Shown: piece after piece, positions 55,236 through 64,000 of the stretch
Layout: each line of letters starts with the position of its first letter
Numbering within the stretch: position 1 is the first letter of the stretch
The notes under the pieces: generated by a model
Seen by the model: only the letters and a program-made list of their open reading frames with translations
What the model was told of the DNA's origin: nothing
The model's database searches: none
Position numbers and translations under genes: made by a program
DNA from: Bathynomus jamesi
Taxonomy: Eukaryota; Arthropoda; Malacostraca; Isopoda; Cirolanidae
Reading direction: 5' to 3'
Assembly: GCA_023014485.1 (NCBI GenBank)
Contig: JAJOZX010000487.1
Span: 926,001-990,000 of the forward strand
Length of the DNA stretch: 64,000 nt

Positions 55236-55238
<3 letters not shown>
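53505..55238. repeat. Satellite array, ~452-bp unit, one unit inverted
   Basis: Three units in plus orientation have corresponding points at 54121, 54573 and 55025 (period 452). A fourth, at 53505-53940, is inverted. Each unit ends with TTCCATGCACGGTCTGTGTT and CTCAGGGGACC. Units are nearly identical, implying recent expansion or homogenisation. A ~70-codon frame stays open in every unit, but units are too similar for that to be evidence of selection. Confidence 0.92.

Positions 55239-55312
<74 letters not shown>
55238..55312. repeat. (TA)n microsatellite
   Basis: TA run ending the satellite array. Confidence 0.95.
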
Positions 55313-55315
<3 letters not shown>

Positions 55316-55850
55316 GGTTCGCGCGTCTTAAGGTACCTAGGCGCCACCACAGGCGAAAACGTTTTTTTGATGGATATCACTATTTTCACCCTTCCTCTAT
55401 TGCGTGGTTTGGGTTATAATGACCTTACGACACTAGAAGTATGGTTGAAAACCTTATGAAGCGAACTGCTTTTTTCACCTCTATCGCGAGCTGGGCTCTG
55501 CCGCCCAGATGTGATGCGTGTCTTAAGGCCCCAATATCCCGTTGAACTGGTGGGAGGTGATGTGGGTGGGGGTGGGACGCTCGGCCTCTGGGTGGCGGGA
55601 ACAGCAGGAGGAGCGCGAGCCAATGAAAACATGGCAGCCACGCCGCTCTGCTTTCTGATTGGCCACCTGCTCCACGCGCCGAGAGGGACACGACACAAAC
55701 ATCCTTCCAGTACCTTAAGACTCGCGTTGCTGTTAGCAGGCGTCCTGTGTACGTGCTCATATTACTGAATATTGCGTGGATTATTTTATTCACCCGGCTT
55801 CTAACTATTATCAACGTATCCAGCAATGTCTCACCGTGCTAGTGATAGTG
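55313..55850. other. Unidentified GC-rich segment, possibly the 5' end of a transposon
   Basis: It contains GTCTTAAGG near both sides (55323, 55512; complement at 55719) and a short start MSHRASDSDEKSMESSCA at 55826 that is cut off by the SINE. No terminal repeat pair was found. Confidence 0.35.
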
Positions 55851-56362
55851 ATGAAAAATCAATGGAATCATCATGTGCCAGAAATCGCACAGAGAACGAG
55901 CAAATGAAAAATGAGGTACCTCCCAGGAATCGAACCCAGGATCATTCAATTGCCGGCAGATATGTGAACCACTACAGCAAGGAGCCCGATTAGTCAGTAC
56001 TCGTAATTCTCCTACATACGAGCGGAATCAAATGCCCTGAGGGGGCACCTTCGCATGCCGCACATATATACATTTTAGCTGCAAACAACACACAGTATAA
56101 TTAATATAAGGAACGACGCTTGTGTAGAAGAGCGTTCCGCACAAGGTGAGGAGGGAGAACGAGCAAATGAAAAATGAGGTACCTCCTAGGAATCGAGCCC
56201 GGATCATACGACCGGCAATTGGATGAGCCCGGGTTCAATTCCTGGGAGGTACCTCATTTTTCATTTGCTCGTTCTCCCTCCTCATCTTGTGCGGAACGCT
56301 CTTCTACACAAGCGTCGTTCTTTACATTAATTATATTGTGTGTTGTTTGCAGTTAAAACAAC
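55851..56362. mobile_element. Foldback tRNA-derived SINE
   Basis: The left part (minus strand) shows TTGCTGTAGTGGTTCACATA (A-box) and GGGTTCGATTCC (B-box). 56060-56210 and 56215-56360 are inverted copies, including GAGAACGAGCAAATGAAAAA next to GGTACCTC and the dispersed ~80-bp body. The structure is three SINE pieces, two of them head to head. Confidence 0.7.
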
Positions 56363-56363
56363 A

Positions 56364-57809
<1,446 letters not shown>

Positions 57810-59270
57810 TATATATATATAAATGAACAATGAATAATTCCAATGTAATCTTGTATATTCTTATATACTTATATTTATATGATTTTTATATTCAAATATT
57901 CATTTTCACATAAGAACCAAAATCGGCTCACGCGAGTTTGGATAGAATTTCGATTTTTGCTTTCTATTTTTTTTCAGTGTCACAACCATGCGACCTACCA
58001 TTTCTATGGTTAAGTCGTATCCATATTTCCACATTTCATTTGTTCGAGAATTTATTATAATTAATTATGGTTGTCTTGCATCCTACCCTCATCCCTAAAT
58101 TTTATTAGATTATGCATGCACATTGCATATGGCATGATTGGAACCCTTAGTTGTACTTCTTTATTCATTTACTTAATTCTTCCTCAAATGTACCCAATTC
58201 CTTAATGTTTGCTGTATATTTAATTAATAGTTTCACTCACTCTTTGTCTTTAATTCGTTTGTTCTAATTTCTCCCAATAATGACTTGTACTGTCCGTACG
58301 AATTAAATAATTATGGCGTATTAATTATGAATTGACGTATGGCATAATTTGAATAACTATGACGTCATAAAGTAGCTTATTTCCCTTCACATTTTCCCGT
58401 CACTAATTTCCCTTCATCATATCTCTAGTATACAATGTATGGTAAATTCTTTAACATAATAATAAAAACTTTACACTCTATACGTCATTATTTATATGTT
58501 GTTCATTCATACATCTATGTCCTTTCTTGACCTTTATCTTTTGTTAATTTTATTAATTATTCATTCAGCTACCTATTGTCAACCTATTGTGTAACTATCA
58601 ATATGTGTACAATAGTTTATGCATTCGTACATGTCCACTGAGGACGTACATAATTACTTACATGTAAGTACGTTCACATGTATACTTTTTATTTTCTTTT
58701 AATTATTTGATCTCTCGCAAGATACTCGTGGATGCTGATACGATTATTCAGATTCCGATGACGTCGCCAAAAAAGCGAGCCTCGGAACCCGAAATCCCTC
58801 TTGCGCCTGCTACAAATTTATAACATAAAGTGTTATGTTGTATGTTATGTTATGTTATATCATAAATGTCCGTGTACTTCCGTATCTTACTTCAGTATCA
58901 GATATGTCAATTAACAATTTGCTAGAATTGTAAGTAACTGTAATAATTTAATATGATGTAATTAATGTACTTTAATTAAACTGTAATTGACGATAATAAG
59001 TGAATGTGAATTAATTCGTAATTATAATCATAGTTGTAATAAACAAAAATTACAATGTACTTAATGATGTACTTAGATTGTACTCAATGTACTACTCCGA
59101 CATTATGTCGCCATTTAGGAATGTATACTGGGCGATATTATTATTTTTTTGTTATTTATTTTTTCGTTTTATTTTGGAATCTTTCAAAATTCTTATACGA
59201 GTTTAAATTATACTTAATGTTCAAGAACTGTTCAGACCTCCAGTTAAGGGGGGGAGGAACTTAACCTTCA
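57810..59270. other. AT-rich, no gene seen
   Basis: It contains a short TATGTTATGT repeat at 58830-58858 and no coding, tRNA or terminal-repeat signal that I can support. Confidence 0.5.
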
Positions 59271-60060
59271 AGTGCACTCCCCCAAAATTTAGACTTATTT
59301 AATTCTTGTATTATAAATTCAATCACTCCTGTCTTAGCAGCCCTTCAGCGAGGAGTTTGGAGCCCTCCTCGAGGAGGCCGAGGGCCTCCTCACTTTTAAA
59401 TTCCGGCCTGAGCCATTGTCGAAAGAGGTCGAACCTCTCCCCCTGTAAAAGTCTAATCTAGCTTAGAGGCTGTACATTTTAGCAGTAAATTACAGTAAAA
59501 GAAAGTGTTTTATCTTCTCCTTCGAGCCTTACTCTCTTCAGAGAACTCAGTCAATAAAGTAGAGAAAAATAATTTCCCGATACGTTATAAGGAGAATCGG
59601 TGAACCGTCAGATAATTTAGTAAGCTTTCACAGAATTCTCCCAGCCACAATAGAAGAACTCGGAGAGTAGTATAGAAGAAACCACTACAAGTAACAAATC
59701 CGTTGCTGCCTCCTAACCAGAAACCCCGTCGACTTCGAAACAACCCAAGACTATAGAAAGAGAAGAATTAACAAAACTGTCGAACCTTGCCAGGATAAAA
59801 AAGTGGCGACCCTTGCCAGGATAAAAATGTGGCGACCCTTGCCAGGGTTCTTCAAGTCTTCCAGACCCTTCAAATAGAAAAAGTGGCGACCCTGCCCCAG
59901 GATTCTTCCAGTCTTCCAAACCCTAGAAATATAACAACTGGCGACCTCTGCGTCCTGGATTCTTCCAGTCTTCCAGACCCTGGAAATAGAACAACTGGCG
60001 ACGCCCATTCTTCATCCAGGAACAAGTAGCCAGCAAGACGTGTCTTCAGGACACGTCAAG
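59271..60060 (+). mobile_element. Possible LTR-retrotransposon LTR/leader
   Basis: 59330-59700 has LTR-like features: a GC-rich palindrome CCCTCCTCGAGGAGGCCGAGGGC at 59361, AATAAAG at 59553, and no coding. It is followed by several GTGGCGACCCTTGCCAGGAT sequences, like the primer-binding region right after some arthropod LTRs. No second LTR and no gag/pol are visible, so the call is weak. Confidence 0.35.
59780..60005. repeat. Minisatellite of TGGCGACCC...CCAG...TCTTCCAGACCC
   Basis: Two short units (~30 bp, 59804 and 59832) and longer ~58-bp units (59885, 59938, 59994) share TGGCGAC. Longer units add TTCTTCCAGTCTTCCA. Confidence 0.8.
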
Positions 60061-60485
60061 GATTTCGCCGTAGGAATGTTGTTAAGTACAGATTTTTTTT
60101 TAAAGTAATCTGTAAACATTTGAGAAGTCAGTATTATTAACAGTTAATAATTAGTATCAAGCCAGAATTAACAAGAAACATAGTGAACATTCACTACACT
60201 AGCGATACATTTCTTTGTATTGAAACTGAATTTTTTTCACTATTATAGTTAGTATAGAATAATTTTCATTTATGTACCAAACATAATATTACTGTACCTT
60301 CGCGTACATTCGAGTGAAATGTTGTTTACATTTTTTATTTTTGTTTAAATTTTTTCAAATTATTGAATTGAATTGACTTGAAATTATTGTGCAATTATTG
60401 TGCATTATTATAATGCACAAATTGTGCATTATTTGTGTATTTCTTGGATAGAGAAAGATATAGTTTATAGTTTATAGAGACACTT

Positions 60486-60650
60486 GATAGCAGTTCAAGT
60501 CAGTAGGTTGCATCCAGAGGGACAACCGCCCCAGAGATTTATAGAAATGCTTGATAGCAGTTCAAGTCAGTAGGTTGCATCCAGAAGCACAACCGCCCCA
60601 GAGATTTGTAGAAATGCTTGATAGCTATGAAGTCAGTAAGACAGTTTAAG
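60486..60650. repeat. 67-bp tandem repeat
   Basis: GATAGCAGTTCAAGTCAGTA starts at 60486 and 60553, and a diverged third start is at 60620, a regular 67-bp period. Confidence 0.9.
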
Positions 60651-61065
60651 TCAATTTAAGTCAGTTTAAGTCAGTCAGTTTAAGTCAGTCAGTCCCAAGT
60701 CAGTTGTAGTCAGTTTCAAGTCAGTTGTAGTCAGTTTCAAGACAGTTGTCGTCAGTCCCAAGACAGCTGTCGTCAGTCTCAAGACAGTTGTGGTCAGTTC
60801 CAAGTCAGTTGTAGTCAGTCCCAAGTCAATTGTAGTCAGTTTCAAGACAGTTGTAGTCAGTATTCAAGACAGTTGTAGTCAGTCCCAAGACAGTTGTAGT
60901 CAGTCTCAAGTCAGTTGTAGTCAGTTGCAAGTCAGTTGTAGTCAGTTGCAAGTCAGTTTCAAGACAGTTGTAGTCAGTCTCAAGTCAGTTGTAGTCAGTT
61001 CCAAGTCAGTTGTAGTTCAAGTCAAGTTCAAGTCCAGTTCAAATCAAGTTCAAGTCAGTCAATTT
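60640..61065. repeat. Short-period minisatellite (CAAGTCAGTTGTAGTCAGT)
   Basis: A ~19-20-bp unit repeats some twenty times with small variations (CCAAG, TCAAG, GCAAG; AGTCAG/AGACAG). A translated frame through it is just the repeat. Confidence 0.93.
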
Positions 61066-61277
61066 AATTCATCCTTTTTTTGTTGTAAAAGAAAATTTAA
61101 TTCAACCTGAATTTAAGAGAATTTAATTTAAGAAAATTTAATTTAAGAGAATTTAAGAGAATTTAATTCAACCTGAATTGGCAGGTTTGTGTCTTTAATT
61201 CAACCGTGTTTTTTTGTTGTAAGAAGGAAAGTGACAGATTTGTCTCTTTTTGCATGCAGTAATTGCATATATAAATA
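61066..61277. other. A/T-rich simple repeats (AATTTAAG, TTTAATTCAACC)
   Basis: Several copies of AATTTAATTTAAGAGAA and TTTAATTCAACCTGAATT; nothing coding. Confidence 0.7.
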
Positions 61278-62669
61278 CAGTGCCCGCGAAAAGTATCCGA
61301 TCACTCAAGAAAATACAATATTTTCCCTTAATATTCAGAGACACGTAATTCACTTTCTATTTGTTCTAGCGACATCTGGTAACTTTGAGGTTGCTCGCTG
61401 ATATGAGAGCTATCCAACGCATTCTCAAATTAGTGTTCTGGTAGCCTTCGTTGCGGGTGGCTGTGTCTCAAATTTGTCAGATTTCACTGTTTGTGTAAAT
61501 TTCTTGATATTTTTTTTTTTTTACAGAAAGTGGTGTAAATAAAATTTATATATAATGTGTGCTAAAAAACAACTTAAGAGTGATTGTCGAGGTGCTATTG
61601 TTGCTTTGCATGCATGTGGGAAATCACAGAGACAGATAGCTAAGGAATTAAACATATCCCAAAGTACCGTTAATTTATGGGTTTCACGGGCTAAGAACAA
61701 TGGTGGCCTAACCACGCCAGTCCCTAAAAAACGATCTGGCAGACCGAGAAAAACAAATTCGCGAACAGACAAACTTATGAAACGTTTAGTATTGAAAAAC
61801 CCAACAATAACTGCGAAAGAAATAAAATTTAATATGAATAATTTGTTATCTGGTGTTTCTGAACAAACTATCCAGGAGCGGCTCCAAAAAGAACTCGGAT
61901 TACCATCTCGCCATGCTGCTAAGAAACCGTTCATTAATGAAAAAATGCGTAAAAAACGTGTCGCATTTTGTAAAAAATACATTCATTGGACTGTTGATGA
62001 CTGGAAGAAGGTTTTATTTAGCGATGAGTCGACATTTTTGACATTCAGAAGTTGTCCAAAAAAGGTTCGCCGGCCTATTGGCTCAAATAGGATGGACCCT
62101 AAATACACCCTAAAGACAATGAAACACCCTCCAAGTGTGATGGTTTGGGGTTGTTTCGGTTACTATGGGGTGGAAACTTATATTTTCTTCCGAAGAACAC
62201 AACTATGAATGGTGCACGGTATTTAGCAATGCTACAGGATAAACTTCTAATGGCAATGGCAATCCAAAGGACAAAAACATACATGCATGATGGTGCACCA
62301 TGTCACAGGGCCAAAATAGTGACAAAATGGATTACTGACAATAAATTTGATATTTGGATTGGCCTGGTAATAGTCCAGATCTCAATCCGATAGAAAATCT
62401 GTGGCTAATAATAAAAAATAAGGTTGAATGCCACGACACTGGCTCAGTCGAAAAATTATAAGAGGCCATCAAAAAGGTATGGTGCAAGGAAATATCAGTG
62501 GAAGTTTGTCAAAACTTGATTAAATCCATGCCAAAACGTCTAGAACAAGTCATCCAAACCAAAGGACAGATGACAAAATACTAATATAAGGTTAGTATAC
62601 ATTTAAACATTGTTTTTTATGTAAAAAATACAAATTTCAAGGGTGATCGGATACTTTTCGCGGGCACTG
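61278..62669 (+). mobile_element. Tc1 transposon, copy 2 (1392 bp)
   Basis: Same ends (CAGTGCCCGCGAAAAGTATC and complement), TA flanks and length as copy 1 at 48863-50254. Confidence 0.95.
61555..62584 (+). pseudogene. Tc1 transposase, copy 2, different lesions
   Basis: Open from MCAKKQLKSDCRGAIVALHA through both helix-turn-helix motifs (QRQIAKELNISQSTVNLW), GRPRK, WKKVLFSDESTF and HPPSVMVWGCFGYYG. One missing C near 62169 shifts the frame. MHDGAPCHRAK and the C-terminal DLNPIENLW region follow, with one missing T near 62355 and a TAA in place of CAA near 62459. TAA 62582-62584 ends it. The N-terminal two-thirds is intact here, where copy 1 is broken, and the reverse holds at the C-terminus. 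Confidence 0.93.
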
Positions 62670-64000
62670 TATATAGGTGAAATTATATATTTTATTGTTT
62701 GTAACCAAAACCGTTTTTACAAATGTTTGTAAGGAGTTTCATAATTATTGTGATGTATATAATGACAGTAACAGTGTAGTAACTAATCGATCATGTCCCA
62801 ATGACTTTTTAAATTACTAGGAACATGCCGTTCCTCCGTTTTGTTTGAACTCCTTTAATTTGTGTTCTGAGCAGTGTGACAATCAATGTTTTCCTAAAGA
62901 GCAAAGTGCTCTCGAAAAGACATATTGTTAATTTCAGACATCATATCTCCCCAATTAGTCATTCTTATTTCCCCCGAATGCAGTATTCCAAATTTTATCT
63001 TTTGTTTTCAATACCCTCAACCCCAGGTAAACCCAGTGTCAACCAGGGAAATGGTTCAACCATGGTTGACTCTCCTTTGGCTCCAGTCAAACCACAGTTT
63101 AACCATCTGTTTTCTTTCACCCAGGTTGGTCCAGAAGCCAACCAGGAGCCTCTTTTGGTACTATGGAACATAACCTCAACTTATGTTAAGTTGTGTTTTT
63201 TATTTTTAAGATTATTATATGGAACCTATAACCCCATGTTCAGTTCATTAAAATGCATAATTGATTTCTATTTTTAATTTGTATTCTTCATTTTCTTTAT
63301 TCAATTAATCGTGAGTAATTGTCGTTAAATTGTTATTATAACATCTGTTAAGGTATCAACCGAAATTATAGCAAATTTTGACACTCTATACCAGAACGCT
63401 ATTTTTCCCCTTCTAATAATTCTGTTTCACCATTTTAATATCACTGCCCCGTCAAATCGTCAAATGAAAATTCAATTATCGTATTGATACTTCTGGTTAA
63501 TATTAATGGTGATAGAATGTTAATATATGGCTATGAATATTACTAGTCAAATTTAATTCCATGTTTAAATTTATGCTAAACTCATTGGATATCACAATAA
63601 ACTATTTAATTACGTGTAAGTCCTAACTATGATATTTACTCTAGATTAATTAAATCTATTTAATCGTAATAATTGTTGCTTACTCTATATAATCTTGCTC
63701 ATGCATTTATTTGGTTATTTTAACCAACCACTTACACTCTGTGCCTAATACACATAAATACACACTTCACCACAGGTCTATACATCATCCATTACGTAAT
63801 TCTACCTTTCTTCTCCCTGTATATTCTTAATGGCTAACAACATCTAGTATCTAAAAACTGTAACTAAATAAATTTTAGTATTTTTACTAAATTAATTTTA
63901 CTTTTTTTAATAAATTTTAATATTATACTATACCAACTTATTCATACTTGCAATAAGTTTTCATTTCTGCGTTCGTTCTCCCTCTGCTGAACACTCTACC
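62670..64000. other. AT-rich, no gene seen
   Basis: Low-complexity AT sequence. The frame at 62876-63277 has no motif, and its middle (63010-63120) has loosely repeated GTCAACC/CAACC words. Nothing else can be supported. Confidence 0.5.

Noticed and set aside
53524..55237. The ~70-codon frame conserved in each satellite unit
   Set aside because: Units are almost identical, so an open frame carries no evidence of selection; no motif and no promoter seen.
60640..61065. Short regular repeats as a CRISPR-like array
   Set aside because: The units are contiguous with no unique spacers, and the DNA is animal.

Overview
This window is AT-rich nuclear DNA from an invertebrate animal, most likely an arthropod. 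The evidence is the repeat content: a Polinton/Maverick, Merlin, several hAT families, Tc1 and mariner elements, CR1/L2-type LINEs, a Penelope-like fragment, tRNA-derived SINEs, and a multicopy 'HGERFHQE' protein that I know from arthropod genomes. Nothing looks bacterial. The only credible fragment of an ordinary host gene is the last exon of a trypsin-like serine protease at 9.85-10.04 kb. Almost everything else is transposable elements, nested in each other or lying next to long (AT)n microsatellites.

Layout. 0.75-5.96 kb: a multicopy protein gene (minus strand) split by a hAT transposon with a perfect 8-bp target duplication. That hAT is split by a LINE, and the LINE by a short non-autonomous hAT with its own 8-bp duplication. 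6.4-9.2 kb: a LINE tail, a deleted hAT, tRNA-like SINEs, a foldback mariner and a palindromic MITE. 9.85 kb: protease exon. 10.91-31.43 kb: a Merlin transposon cut in two by a 19.35-kb Polinton (11124-30474) with ~640-bp terminal inverted repeats and a perfect 6-bp duplication (TACCTT). 31.6-37.2 kb: two related LINEs, minus strand. 37.5-38.6 kb: a palindrome carrying a Penelope-like endonuclease tail. 38.66-41.80 kb: a second hAT with an 8-bp duplication. 41.8-46.6 kb: a nearly full-length CR1-type LINE whose 3' end is inverted-duplicated at 47.5-48.7 kb. 48.9-50.3 and 61.3-62.7 kb: two Tc1 copies of identical length. 50.5-53.4 kb: a DNA transposon of a family I cannot name. 53.5-55.2 kb: a ~452-bp satellite array. 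55.9-57.8 kb: a foldback SINE and a foldback mariner. 59.3-61.1 kb: an LTR-like leader with minisatellites.

The Polinton is the centrepiece. On the plus strand it carries packaging ATPase, a small basic protein, a conserved Maverick protein, integrase with chromodomain, minor capsid, a core/pVI-like protein, major capsid and adenovirus-type protease, tightly packed with overlapping starts and stops. On the minus strand it carries a protein-primed DNA polymerase B and several unrecognised ORFs. Most of the genes carry frameshifts. Minus-strand exons at 25.3-27.5 kb, behind a TATA box, have splice phases that match a splice acceptor at the start of the polymerase frame. They may be its 5' exons, and one of them is duplicated.

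Limits: all family calls come from reading translations and motifs, with no database search. Many single-base frameshifts fall in homopolymers, so some may be assembly errors rather than mutations.
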